This document shows positions 34,917 through 43,475 of a stretch of 64,000 bases of DNA, piece by piece. The stretch lies in NCBI GenBank assembly GCA_013286585.1, contig JABDFK010000003.1:1-64000 (forward strand). Reading direction: 5' to 3'. The notes under the pieces are model-generated. The model was not told the origin of the DNA. It did no database searches and saw only the letters and a list, made by a program, of their open reading frames with translations. Positions within the stretch are counted from its first letter, which is position 1. Every line of letters starts with the position of its first letter. The position numbers and the translations under genes were made by a program. This stretch comes from Deltaproteobacteria bacterium. GTDB taxonomy: Bacteria; Bdellovibrionota; Bdellovibrionia; Bdellovibrionales; Bdellovibrionaceae.

Positions 34917-35214
34917 GCACAGCCGACGGAATTTTTATTTTAAAATCACAGGCCACTTGCAGCTGACATGCTAGCCGTTCGCTGCGTTCAAAGCCACGGT
35001 CCTCGGCCATTTCGGCCTCTATATCGTTTCTTGGTTTCAGCTGGTTCGGGTCCGACAAGACTTCCACCCGACAGGTGCCGCAGGTCCCATTGCCGCCGCA
35101 AGAATGACTGATCTCTACCCCAGCATCGAGCAAGCCCTGAAGCAGGGTAACCCCATGAGTCAACTGATGATCCTGGGAATTGACCTCAACCGTTTGTTGA
35201 TTCTTTTTTTCCAA
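34906..35214 (-). CDS. 2Fe-2S ferredoxin
   Basis: About 102 residues with the plant-type [2Fe-2S] pattern: SCGGNGTCGTCRVEV gives the first three cysteines and RLACQLQVACD the fourth. It carries electrons in a redox pathway not identified here. The start is uncertain: a TTG at 35214 has AAGGAA upstream, whereas a TTG at 35235 would add seven residues and nearly reach the divergent exonuclease gene. The 3' end overlaps the PHP-like gene by 11 bp. Confidence 0.88.
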   Translation of the reverse strand: MEKKNQQTVEVNSQDHQLTHGVTLLQGLLDAGVEISHSCGGNGTCGTCRVEVLSDPNQLKPRNDIEAEMAEDRGFERSERLACQLQVACDFKIKIPSAVPTR

Positions 35215-35252
35215 GCTTGAATCTTCCTTTCCCAATGTGTATCAGTTTTCAT

Positions 35253-35870
35253 ATGAGATTCATAGCCTTTGACTTAGAAACCACTGGAACCGTTCCGGGT
35301 GTTGACCAAATCGTTGAAATCGGAGCCGTTCGATTTATCGATGGAAAACCGGAAGCCGTATTTGCCACTTTGATCGATCCCAAGATGCCGATTCCACCCG
35401 GAGCCAGCAACGTGAATAAAATTTATGACGACATGGTTCGCGGCAAGCCCACCATAGATACCTTGTTAGAATCTTTCACCGAGTTTTGCGGGGACGATAT
35501 CCTGGTGGCGCACAATGCGCCTTTTGATATGCAATTTATTTTGGCGGATTACAAACGTCATGAATTACCCACGCCCCGAGGTTTGATTCTGGATACATTG
35601 CCCATCGCGCGTAAAGTTTTTCCGGGTTTAGCCAATTATAAATTGGGAACTTTAGTGCAGCATTTGAAAATTCCGACCACTGGTTTTCACCGCGCTGAAG
35701 AGGACGCCTCTTATGCTGGATTGCTTTTCATTGAGCTCACAAAAAGAATTATGGTGAATGGTCAACCGCCCGCGGTGAGCAATCTGGTGGCCCTGACCGG
35801 AAAACTTGAACAAAGATTTCCTGTGATAGAGAAAAAACCAAAGCAACTGGATTTAATGAGCTTATTTTAA
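35253..35870 (+). CDS. DnaQ-like 3'-5' exonuclease
   Basis: A DEDD-family exonuclease of about 205 residues. MRFIAFDLETTGTVPGVDQI (Exo I, Asp and Glu), VAHNAPFDMQFIL (Exo II) and HRAEEDASYAGLL (Exo III with the DEDDh His) are all present, so it should be active. It may be a proofreading subunit or a stand-alone nuclease; PilZ, BRCT or GIY-YIG additions are absent. The start at 35253 gives the canonical fold start; upstream in-frame codons add only an unlikely leader. It overlaps the converging nadE stop by 4 bp. Confidence 0.88.
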   Translation: MRFIAFDLETTGTVPGVDQIVEIGAVRFIDGKPEAVFATLIDPKMPIPPGASNVNKIYDDMVRGKPTIDTLLESFTEFCGDDILVAHNAPFDMQFILADYKRHELPTPRGLILDTLPIARKVFPGLANYKLGTLVQHLKIPTTGFHRAEEDASYAGLLFIELTKRIMVNGQPPAVSNLVALTGKLEQRFPVIEKKPKQLDLMSLF

Positions 35871-37483
35871 AGCTTCGCTTGATGGGCGATCGGGTACCGA
35901 CGTCCACGACCGAAAGAGTGGCGACTGACCTTCAGAATGGGCGCGGCCTGCCAACGTTTAAATTCGGTCCTCATCAAAATTGGCAGCAGCCATTTGTCCG
36001 TGACGGTTCCGGCCCGTCCGCAATTCTCTACAATTTTTTCGACCGACTTATCTAATAAATCATAGCTTGGCAGCGTGTCTTGATCTTTTTGGTTCGGCCG
36101 AAGTTCCGCTGACGGTGCACGAGAAATAATTTCTTCGGGGATGAGCTCCGCCGTTTGGTTGTAGAGCTTGGCCAGCTCATAGGTTTGCTTCTTTGTCAGA
36201 TCACCGATCACTGCCAGGCCGCCGCACATGTCTCCGTACAATGTGGAATAACCGGTAGCAAATTCACTTTTGTTGCTGGTGGACAGTAACAAAGAGTTTT
36301 CGGCATTCGCCAGCGACATCAGAAATAGTCCACGCAGCCTGGCCTGAAGATTTTCATGAAGAACCGAAAACTCTCTGGTGCCCAGTGAGGCTTCTATCTC
36401 TGTTTTGATCTCTGTGTAGGCCTGGGAGATGGGCATCTGAAGCAGACGTACTCCCAAGTTTTTCGCTAGCTTTTCTGCGAGAGTTAGCGACACCTCGGAG
36501 CTAAAGGGGCCTGGCATAGCTACGGTGGTCACTCGTGAAGGACCCAGGGCATCGACGGCTAACGCTGCCACCACTGCAGAGTCAATGCCCCCGCTAAGAC
36601 CCAAGTGCACCTTCTTGAGTCCCGTCTTATCGCAAAAATCACGAATACCCAAAACCAACGCTTGATGAATTTCTTCTGTCACAGAAAGTTTCTGCGGACG
36701 AGTTCCGCCTTCCAAAGTATTCAGATCCAACACATTGAGATCTTCGCCAAATTTAATGCACTCTAAAAGAGATTTTCCATGTTTATCGATAGCGAAGCTG
36801 GCTCCGTCAAAAATAATTTCATCCTGAGCCCCAACCATATTGACGTAAATCATAGGCGCACGAAAATGCCTCGCTGTCAGCGCCGCAAGCTCTTTGCGTC
36901 TTTTGATTCTACCCGGAAAATAGGGAGATGCGCTGACGTTGATCACCAAGTCCACTTTCGCCTTGATTGCAGTCAAAGGATTCACTGGGTAGGGACTAGA
37001 GCCATCCTGTTCAGGCCAAGCCCAGATATCTTCACAGATCGTGATCTGTACCTTCTTGTCTCTGATTTTTAGGGTGTTGTCTTTCGTGTGACCGGGCTCC
37101 ACGAAGCGGGCCTCGTCAAAAACATCGCCCGTGGGTAAGAGCTGCTTGTGAAAAAATCGAGTTTTCTTTTTTCTTTCGACGACGGCCACTGAATTGAAAT
37201 ACGGACGGCCCTTTTTGCTGGGATTTTTTGTGATCACCCCGATCACAGCGGTAACACCCGCCGGAATTTTCTTTTCGATTTGCGCCAACGCCTTCATTTG
37301 CTGTTCGACGACTTCGCCTCGCTCTAGCAGATCAAAAGGGTGGTAGCCAAAAAGTGCGGCCTCTGGAAAAACCACCAGTTCACAGCGTCTTTCAACAGCC
37401 CGCTGAATGAAGTTCAGAATTTTATTTTGATTGCCGCTAAAGTTACCAAGTGTGGAATTTATCTGAGCAAGTGCGACTCTCAT
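35867..37483 (-). CDS. nadE: Glutamine-dependent NAD+ synthetase
   Basis: Last step of NAD synthesis: amidates nicotinic acid adenine dinucleotide using ammonia from glutamine. An N-terminal nitrilase-type glutaminase (about residues 1-260; MRVALAQINSTLGNFSGN, VVFPEAALFGY, ITICEDIWAWPE with the active Cys) is joined to the synthetase domain (HLGLSGGIDSAVVAALAVDA, LLLSTSNKSEFATGYSTLYG). The 538 residues are full length. The ATG at 37483 is chosen over 37501 because GAGG precedes it at good spacing and it begins the glutaminase strand. Confidence 0.95.
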   Translation of the reverse strand: MRVALAQINSTLGNFSGNQNKILNFIQRAVERRCELVVFPEAALFGYHPFDLLERGEVVEQQMKALAQIEKKIPAGVTAVIGVITKNPSKKGRPYFNSVAVVERKKKTRFFHKQLLPTGDVFDEARFVEPGHTKDNTLKIRDKKVQITICEDIWAWPEQDGSSPYPVNPLTAIKAKVDLVINVSASPYFPGRIKRRKELAALTARHFRAPMIYVNMVGAQDEIIFDGASFAIDKHGKSLLECIKFGEDLNVLDLNTLEGGTRPQKLSVTEEIHQALVLGIRDFCDKTGLKKVHLGLSGGIDSAVVAALAVDALGPSRVTTVAMPGPFSSEVSLTLAEKLAKNLGVRLLQMPISQAYTEIKTEIEASLGTREFSVLHENLQARLRGLFLMSLANAENSLLLSTSNKSEFATGYSTLYGDMCGGLAVIGDLTKKQTYELAKLYNQTAELIPEEIISRAPSAELRPNQKDQDTLPSYDLLDKSVEKIVENCGRAGTVTDKWLLPILMRTEFKRWQAAPILKVSRHSFGRGRRYPIAHQAKL

Positions 37484-37510
37484 CGGAGGGACCTCGTCCA
37501 TCGGGACGCA

Positions 37511-37879
37511 TTACTGAATTTCGATACGACCCGAAAATCCATCCTGATATCCGTGAAAAAAGCGGATGTCATTTTCAGGAAACTTCCAACAATAGTAGCC
37601 CGTTCCAGTATCAAAGTCAGCTAACCACATGCCTTTGGGTGTCACTCCAAGTCGAGCCAATTTGCTCTGCCATTTATCAACTTCGGAACTGATATCGGCT
37701 TCAATCTCGGTGGCCAAGACCACATTCTTCCCCTTAACGGCCTCCAGGCGATTCAGCATTTTTTTGACCTTCAGATGCGAGCCCTCTGTGATGTGATACA
37801 CCAGCGGCAGCAAACCTTTCGCCTGGTGAATATCAAAGATGCGTTTCTGCAGAGACGGAACTATTTGCTCAATATTCAT
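37511..37879 (-). CDS. DUF2203-family protein
   Basis: A 122-residue protein. The N-terminal half is helical; the C-terminal part (LGVTPKGMWLADFDTGTGYY then CWKFPENDIRFFHGYQDGFS) matches the conserved end of DUF2203 proteins, which have no known function. It lies 27 bp upstream of nadE on the same strand. Confidence 0.65.
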   Translation of the reverse strand: MNIEQIVPSLQKRIFDIHQAKGLLPLVYHITEGSHLKVKKMLNRLEAVKGKNVVLATEIEADISSEVDKWQSKLARLGVTPKGMWLADFDTGTGYYCWKFPENDIRFFHGYQDGFSGRIEIQ

Positions 37880-38036
37880 AGTTTCATTCTTCTCACTCTA
37901 TAGTCGTTGGAGTTGCTTTTCTCGACGACCCAGCACAAACATTCAAGCACTAAAAAATCCGATGAAAAAAAGAAAATCCCTCAAAAAAAAGTTGCGTCAC
38001 GCGTTACGTCTCTTCTGAAAAATCTGAATAGAAAGA

Positions 38037-38162
38037 TAAAAAACGCTCTAAAATGTTCGCAGCCGAGGCGAGAGGGAGCGAACGCGGAGGCGTGCTACCC
38101 CGCACGCCGCACAAGTGAACGACCGAACAACGAAGGCTCCGGACATTTTAGAGCGTTTTTTA
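38037..38162. repeat. Terminator-embedded repeat element, copy 2
   Basis: A perfect 20-bp outer inverted repeat (38037-38056 with 38143-38162), rich in A at one end and T at the other, encloses the conserved core shared with 21081-21179: hairpin GGCGTGC-TACCCC-GCACGCC (38089-38108), then CGCACAAG and CAACGAAGG blocks. An inner GGAGC/GCTCC pair (38075-38079 with 38136-38140) replaces the different pairs found in copy 1. The outer repeat includes the stop codon of the leftward pilin-like gene. The outer stem itself looks like a bidirectional terminator. Confidence 0.75.
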
Positions 38163-38984
38163 GTCGTCCATGCTTTTGGAGACCGAGTTTAGTTGGCCCC
38201 CTACTACGTATACTATCCCAACTATGATAATCAGCATGAGGGCCAGTCGAAATAGGTAACCAATGCTAAAACTTGTACTTTCTTCACTTTCAGAGGCGGT
38301 GGCCCTGGGGGTTGGCTTTTTAAATGGAATTCGTTTGGGTGATGGTCCGGCGATTTCAGCGTCGATCTTAGAGGATCTGGCCTCACCAGCCCGAGCAATT
38401 TTTTCAACTTCATCGCCGACAATACCAGAAATGCCCCGAACTTTGATGGGCTTTTCATAATTGCGATTCCAACGGCTGTTGCGCCGGTACAGATTGGGCC
38501 CCTCGGCGACCTTCATCACTGTCGTGTGCTCGTCGCCGGTGCTTTTATCGGTGACTCCGCTTTGTCTTCCAAATTCGGAATCTTGTACACGGCGGCCGCC
38601 ATTTTGTGCGCTACCACGGTTGTTCGAATTCCTTCGCAAAGCCGCATTGGCCCTGGCGGCCTCAGCGTCGGCGGCTGATTTTTTCGCGGAATTAGCATCG
38701 TCGCTTCCTGATTTTTTATCGCCGTTGTCAGCACTTGACCCTGAGCCAGTCATTCCCGCTCCAATGGCCTGCTGCTGGCACTCTGATAGGGTGCCACCAG
38801 AGTCGCCGGGAAGCACTCCGTAGTCCAAGAGGCAAGCGGTGTAAGTTCCAAGATAGTAGTCGGTCCATTTTTTAACGGGCGTGAAAACCCTATCGCTGAC
38901 CACGATGATAATAGCCAAGGCGATGATCAGAATCAGAATGTATTCCGTCACGGCTTGACCTGTTTGATTTAGTCTTGGCTTCAT
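38160..38984 (-). CDS. Flp/TadE-type pilin-like protein with second membrane segment
   Basis: A 274-residue protein starting MKPRLNQTGQAVTEYILILI followed by more hydrophobic residues. The GQAxxEYxLI motif is typical of Flp/TadE pseudopilins processed by TadV-type peptidases. A low-complexity Ser/Ala/Asn/Lys-rich middle (about 75-250) follows, then a C-terminal membrane helix (FRLALMLIIIVGIVYVVGG). Two membrane segments make it unlike a simple pilin. It may belong to the same system as the TadB/TadC-like pair at 19.5-20.6 kb. The stop codon overlaps the repeat element 38037-38162. Confidence 0.6.
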   Translation of the reverse strand: MKPRLNQTGQAVTEYILILIIALAIIIVVSDRVFTPVKKWTDYYLGTYTACLLDYGVLPGDSGGTLSECQQQAIGAGMTGSGSSADNGDKKSGSDDANSAKKSAADAEAARANAALRRNSNNRGSAQNGGRRVQDSEFGRQSGVTDKSTGDEHTTVMKVAEGPNLYRRNSRWNRNYEKPIKVRGISGIVGDEVEKIARAGEARSSKIDAEIAGPSPKRIPFKKPTPRATASESEESTSFSIGYLFRLALMLIIIVGIVYVVGGQLNSVSKSMDD

Positions 38985-39012
38985 AGAGTTACCCTATGTA
39001 AGATATTACCAT

Positions 39013-40056
39013 ATGAGACTTTTGCATCGCCTGTTCTTATTGGTGTTTTTCGTTCTGGGTGTCTCAATATTGGACGTTTTTCCGGAGCTTTCCTGGGCCA
39101 TAGACAAGGAACCCGCTAAAAGCGAGGCCATCAAGCCCTCGGAAGAGGCCCTTCTTCAGCAGGGCAAATTTCAGGAGGTCATTGATCAGCTTTCGCCCAA
39201 ATTGCCGGAGCTGGATGCCCAAGGATTGAAATACCTTGGCCGAGCCTACAGCGGGGTCAAAAACTCAGTGACCGCGATCAAAACGTTCAACTTGGCTTTA
39301 AGCAAAAATGCGAAAGATGCCGAGGCCAGCACTTTAGTCGGCCTTGAGCTGCTGTCGACCGGAAAAGACCGCGAAGCCATGATCAGTTTTCGAGAAGCGC
39401 TGAAAAGCGATCCCAAGTATGAGCCCGCCTATCTGGCGATCGAAAAAATCTACATCAAAAAAAATAACAAGTATGAACTGCGCATGCTCTATTCCGATAT
39501 GATCGATCTGCTGGGTGAAAAGCCCGCGTACGTCACCCGCCTCTGCGAACTGCTTTGCACCAGCGGACTCTATGACGACGCCAAAAAAATGTGCCGTCGA
39601 GGAATCGCAGTAAAACGTGATGAACCTAAAAATTATATCTATCTAGCGCTGACCCACAAAGAACAAGGCGATAAAGAGCTGGCCACGGCGTTGTTCAAAA
39701 AAACAGTCGATCTATTTAAAAACTCGGAAGAGGCCCAAGTCGCCTATGCTCAGTTCCTAGATGGAGAGAAAAACTTCGTCGAAGCAGCGAAGTTCTACAA
39801 GGCGGCTCTGGATCTGAATCCAGAATCGCTCAGAGGTCAAATTGGCTTTGCTATGGCGTCTTTAGAGATACAAAATTACCAAAATACTTTTGATGCTCTC
39901 GACAAGGCCTGCAGGATGGACCGGCGCTCGATCAAAGAAGTTCGACGGGCCATGGGTGTTTTGCGCGTGATGAAGGCCGACAAATGGATGGAAAAATTTG
40001 AAGCTCTGTCTGAAAAGTGCGGACTGCCTTCTTACGAATCAAAATCCACAAACTGA
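39013..40056 (+). CDS. Exported TPR-repeat protein
   Basis: A 347-residue protein with a signal peptide (MRLLHRLFLLVFFVLGVSIL ... LSWA) and seven or so tetratricopeptide repeats from residue 45 on (KFQEVIDQLSPKLPEL, SVTAIKTFNLALSKNAKD, DREAMISFREALKSDPKYEP, NFVEAAKFYKAALDLNPES). It is a periplasmic protein-protein scaffold of unknown partner, divergent from the pilin-like gene by 28 bp. Its 3' end overlaps the converging BMC-like gene by 25 bp. Confidence 0.75.
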   Translation: MRLLHRLFLLVFFVLGVSILDVFPELSWAIDKEPAKSEAIKPSEEALLQQGKFQEVIDQLSPKLPELDAQGLKYLGRAYSGVKNSVTAIKTFNLALSKNAKDAEASTLVGLELLSTGKDREAMISFREALKSDPKYEPAYLAIEKIYIKKNNKYELRMLYSDMIDLLGEKPAYVTRLCELLCTSGLYDDAKKMCRRGIAVKRDEPKNYIYLALTHKEQGDKELATALFKKTVDLFKNSEEAQVAYAQFLDGEKNFVEAAKFYKAALDLNPESLRGQIGFAMASLEIQNYQNTFDALDKACRMDRRSIKEVRRAMGVLRVMKADKWMEKFEALSEKCGLPSYESKSTN

Positions 40057-40565
40057 CGAAAACCCGGGGATAGCTCGCAGAGCAAATTGATTTCCAGTGG
40101 GTGGGCTGTGACTTTGGATCTCTGAGCATCCACCCAGTCTTGGACCTTAGCTAAATTTTTTCCGGTCATAGATAAAAAACATGGACTACCCTGAGAGCGG
40201 AACAACCTGAAATCGACGGTTTCCATTCCCAGCGCTTTAAGCTCGGATGCTGCGATGAACAGATCGCCGGAAAAATGGGACTCTACCACCAGCACAAAAT
40301 CTTGAAGCTTCGCATTCTCTAAGCTCAGGTAGGAACGTAAAACCTTTTCATCAAAATTCGGCAAGCACACAGAGCGTTCAATATCGCCCGTGCGCAATTC
40401 TACAATGAAAGAACTCACTAACTTCAGATCACCCTGGATCAGCAGCTGCGCGGAATCTCCTAAAGGCGAAAATTCCAAAATTTCCAGGCCAGGGTTTCTG
40501 CCCGCCATATTGAGAGCGGTGTAACCAGCGCCAATGGACTTAAAAAGAATCACACCCAGAGTCAT
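40032..40565 (-). CDS. Possible tandem BMC-like domain protein
   Basis: A 177-residue protein. Residues 2-54 (LGVILFKSIGAGYTALNMAG ... LEILEFSPLGDSAQLLIQGD) follow the alternation of a bacterial-microcompartment domain: a small-residue strand, Lys-Ser, an Ala-rich helix, an acidic strand, and a GD turn. Residues about 88-146 (FVLVVESHFSGDLFIAASEL ... SPCFLSMTGKN) repeat the pattern, suggesting two domains in tandem. No other shell gene is nearby, so a microcompartment role is doubtful. It overlaps rimO by 4 bp and is co-translated with it. Confidence 0.5.
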   Translation of the reverse strand: MTLGVILFKSIGAGYTALNMAGRNPGLEILEFSPLGDSAQLLIQGDLKLVSSFIVELRTGDIERSVCLPNFDEKVLRSYLSLENAKLQDFVLVVESHFSGDLFIAASELKALGMETVDFRLFRSQGSPCFLSMTGKNLAKVQDWVDAQRSKVTAHPLEINLLCELSPGFRQFVDFDS

Positions 40566-41935
40566 TGAATGTGGCCGATCAAATCATATTCCATACTGTC
40601 GGTGATGACCACTTTGACCATCTCTCCGATTTCGGCGGTGCCGTCGTTGATCAATACGACGCCGTCGATGTCCGGTGCCTGACCCGCGAATCGGCCTTGC
40701 AAAAGCAGCTCTGTTTCTTCGCTGGGACCTTCGACGATGACATCTAGGGTTTGGCCAATGAACGCTTTGTGCTTGGCACGGGAAATGTTCTGTTGGACTT
40801 CCATGACCGCCTCAAAACGCTGTTGTTTGATGTCCTCATCCACTTGATTCAACATTTTCCCGGCGGGTGTGTTCTCTTCTGGTGAATATTTGAAGCAGCC
40901 CACGCGATCAAATTTCTGTTCAGCGATGAACTCTAGAAGCTCTTCAAACTGCTCTTGTGTTTCCCCGGGGAAGCCGACGATGAACTGGGTGCGAATGACA
41001 GCTTCCGGAATTTCTGAGCGAATATTTTCTAACGCGGTCTCTACTTCCCCTCGGGTCATTTTACGATTCATACTTTTCAACACCTGATCGCTGATGTGCT
41101 GCAGAGGCATATCAAAATACTTCACTATTTTGCGGCTTTTCTTAATCAGCTGGATCATGTCCAGAGTGATTCCATCTGGATAGAGATACATCAAACGAAT
41201 CCACTGAATCCCTTCGACCTGATCCAACGCCCGCAGCAATTCAATGGGACTTTCTTTGGCCTGCGGATTTTTCTTTCGGAGGTCCCAGCCATAGTCGGTG
41301 AAATCATGGCTGACGATAAGAAGCTCTTTCACGCCTTGAGAGGCCAAATGCTCTGCTTCTTTCACAACATTGGCGATGGTTCGCGATTGCAGGTTTCCAC
41401 GAATCAGCGGAATGGCACAAAATGCACAACGCTTCAGACAACCTTCCGCAATTTTTAAATAGGCGCGATGCCCCGGCTGGGAGTTCACCCGTGGAGTGGA
41501 CTCTTCCTGCAGATACGTGGGCAAATTATAAAACGTTCGCTGAGAAGCTCCGCCCTCATGACCCTTCAGAATTTTCGCGATGTTTTGAAACTCGCCAGAG
41601 CCTACGAAAAGGTCGGCCTCTGGCATGCCTTCCACTAAGTCATCTTTGTATCTTTGAGTGAGACAGCCTGCGACCACCAGTTTTTTGACGGCTCCACCTT
41701 TTTTCAGTTCACCCATCTCTAGGATTTTTTGAATGGATTCTTTTTTACTGTCTTCGATAAAACCGCAGGTATTGACGATCACGGTGTCGGCGCCATCGGC
41801 ATCGCCGACGACCTGGTAGCCCTCTTTCATAAGGGTGCCCGCCATGATTTCACTGTCCACCAAGTTCTTGGGACAGCCCAGGCTGACAAAATGAACAGAC
41901 TTATTTTTCACGATCGGTTCCTGATTTTTATTCAT
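40562..41935 (-). CDS. rimO: Ribosomal protein S12 methylthiotransferase RimO
   Basis: A radical-SAM enzyme that methylthiolates an Asp of ribosomal protein S12. It has an N-terminal UPF0004 domain (FVSLGCPKNLVDSE, VNTCGFIEDSKKESI, VAGCLTQRY with three cluster Cys), the radical-SAM motif CLKRCAFCAIP, and a C-terminal TRAM domain. KNLVDSE and GHRAYLKIAEGC favour RimO over MiaB. The ATG at 41935 has AGGA about 9 nt upstream and is preferred; the frame is open to a GTG at 42040, but that would overlap lolA. Confidence 0.95.
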   Translation of the reverse strand: MNKNQEPIVKNKSVHFVSLGCPKNLVDSEIMAGTLMKEGYQVVGDADGADTVIVNTCGFIEDSKKESIQKILEMGELKKGGAVKKLVVAGCLTQRYKDDLVEGMPEADLFVGSGEFQNIAKILKGHEGGASQRTFYNLPTYLQEESTPRVNSQPGHRAYLKIAEGCLKRCAFCAIPLIRGNLQSRTIANVVKEAEHLASQGVKELLIVSHDFTDYGWDLRKKNPQAKESPIELLRALDQVEGIQWIRLMYLYPDGITLDMIQLIKKSRKIVKYFDMPLQHISDQVLKSMNRKMTRGEVETALENIRSEIPEAVIRTQFIVGFPGETQEQFEELLEFIAEQKFDRVGCFKYSPEENTPAGKMLNQVDEDIKQQRFEAVMEVQQNISRAKHKAFIGQTLDVIVEGPSEETELLLQGRFAGQAPDIDGVVLINDGTAEIGEMVKVVITDSMEYDLIGHIQ

Positions 41936-41954
41936 ATCCGCATTCCTATCTTCA

Positions 41955-42779
41955 CTAAATCCGAGAGATCTGATCTTTTTGCATATTCGGTTTGTACTTA
42001 AAAAGATTTTCGTCGGCTTCTTTTTTGAACTCCGGCGCACCTAGCTTAATTTCAGTTTGATTGCCAATGTCATCCTTGAAAGAGATTTGCTTGAAGGACT
42101 TGCTCTTTTTTTCTATGACCACTTCGATCCCAGCAAAGCCAGAGCTTTTCCTTGGTTCCAGCTTCAAAGTCGCCTGCTGACCGTCGTTGGATTTCACCTG
42201 CACTTTAAAGCTCTCGGCGGGGTTGCGACTGTCCAGAAGTGCCAAAATAAAAAACTGATCTTTGTTTTTCTTGTCGACGGAAGTCAGCGTTACCTTGTTC
42301 TTGTCTTTTGGAAAATCGGGGGAAGCAAACTCGATGTTGCACCAAGTTTTTCCGTCGTAGATGGTCCAATTTTTTTCAGGGGATTTGATCTCCCACCGAA
42401 TTTTTCCGTGGGAATAAAATATTTGTCCGGTAGAGACATCTTGTTTGGGCTTCCACTCGGCAATGATTCGTTTTTCCACAGACATTTCCACTAAGGTGGC
42501 CTCGCGATAACTAGCGGTGACCTCTCCTAGAAGTTTGAGCTCGTCAGGAATATTTTTTGCCAGCGCCTTGGTCTTCTTAGCCGTTGTCACTGGTTTCTTC
42601 TGAGTAGGCGCATCCGGGACAGGTACTATCGCCGCGGGCTCAGACTGTTTGGCTTTCGGAGCGCCCAGCACTTCTTCTGGTAGTCCATTCTCTTCTGATT
42701 GAGAGGTGGCGCAGGCAAACAACACCAAAAATGGCAGAATAAATATCCACTTTGAATCAGAATTTCTGCGTTGAAACAT
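41955..42779 (-). CDS. lolA: LolA-like outer membrane lipoprotein carrier, itself a lipoprotein
   Basis: LolA chaperones lipoproteins across the periplasm. The C-terminal 190 residues match the family (LGEVTASYREATLVEMSVEK, FYSHGKIRWEIKSPEKNWTI then YDGKTWCNIE, RNPAESFKV). The N terminus has a lipobox, LVLFACATS, then a Pro/Ala/Lys-rich linker, so this copy is membrane-tethered, unlike the soluble E. coli LolA. The start is put at the ATG 42779. It lies 9 bp downstream of comF and ends 19 bp before rimO. Confidence 0.85.
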   Translation of the reverse strand: MFQRRNSDSKWIFILPFLVLFACATSQSEENGLPEEVLGAPKAKQSEPAAIVPVPDAPTQKKPVTTAKKTKALAKNIPDELKLLGEVTASYREATLVEMSVEKRIIAEWKPKQDVSTGQIFYSHGKIRWEIKSPEKNWTIYDGKTWCNIEFASPDFPKDKNKVTLTSVDKKNKDQFFILALLDSRNPAESFKVQVKSNDGQQATLKLEPRKSSGFAGIEVVIEKKSKSFKQISFKDDIGNQTEIKLGAPEFKKEADENLFKYKPNMQKDQISRI

Positions 42780-42788
42780 CGCCAAAAC

Positions 42789-43445
42789 TTATAGCAGAGC
42801 CCTCTGTGCCAAGCACCAAATTTCATGGCTTTTCATAGGGGCCAGCGCCCTGAGTGAAGACGACGCGGTCACTCCGGTCGTCAGAACATCGTCAATGAAA
42901 ATGACCTTGTGCCGAGACAGATCCACCTGCGAAAAATTTTCATGCTTGGCGATGAGGATTCGCTGTCGTTGGTACTTACGCAGACCCCTCTGATGAACGC
43001 CTGACACCTTGACCAACATCGGACTTACCGCAATTCCCAGTTGTGCACCCACGGCCAACGCCAGGCTCAGCGCGTGATCTTCGTCCGGAGCACGCAGCGA
43101 CGGCGCGGGAACAATGACTGAGGGTCGGCTCAATACTTCGGACTTCTGCATTCGTTTCTGTATCAGTCGCTGCGCAAGGAAGTTCCACTCACTCATCTGG
43201 CTTTGACCCTTAAGTGCCGCCAGATAATTTGACAATGCGTCGTTCTTCCAGGGAATCCAGTCCCAAAGGCATAGAGCCTCCAGTTTTTGTTTTTCAAGAC
43301 GCCGGACCGCATAGCTTTTGCTCTCGTCACAGTCAGTCAGCTGCCCGCACCGGTCGCAAAGCCATCGGTTCCTCTGAGGGAACAGTGATCCGCAATTCAG
43401 ACAGCAGCGCATGCATTGGTGGATTTTATCGAAGATGGCTCTCAT
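42789..43445 (-). CDS. ComF-family phosphoribosyltransferase-like protein
   Basis: About 218 residues. The N terminus has a zinc-binding set of cysteines (CCLNCGSLFP, LCDRCGQLTDCDE); the C-terminal domain has the PRPP-binding signature VIFIDDVLTTGVTASSSLRAL. ComF proteins are linked to DNA uptake in competent bacteria, but many genomes carry them without known competence. The start is uncertain: ATG 43445 is used; a TTG at 43463 and an ATG at 43412 are alternatives. It lies in the rlmH-comF-lolA-rimO leftward run. Confidence 0.85.
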   Translation of the reverse strand: MRAIFDKIHQCMRCCLNCGSLFPQRNRWLCDRCGQLTDCDESKSYAVRRLEKQKLEALCLWDWIPWKNDALSNYLAALKGQSQMSEWNFLAQRLIQKRMQKSEVLSRPSVIVPAPSLRAPDEDHALSLALAVGAQLGIAVSPMLVKVSGVHQRGLRKYQRQRILIAKHENFSQVDLSRHKVIFIDDVLTTGVTASSSLRALAPMKSHEIWCLAQRALL

Positions 43446-43475
43446 CCCTGGGGATATGTGCAACAGTTGGGCCGT

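Noticed and set aside
37962-38018. 18-codon Lys/Arg-rich open frame
   Set aside because: No Shine-Dalgarno upstream; it lies in an A-rich stretch where such peptides arise by chance.
38037-38162. Integron attC site or CRISPR-related repeat
   Set aside because: No attC core sites, cassette array, integrase or spacers; only two copies with different outer arms.
37907-38227. 106-codon rightward open frame
   Set aside because: It runs through the repeat element at 38037-38162, has no ribosome binding site, and reads like antisense to the pilin-like gene end.
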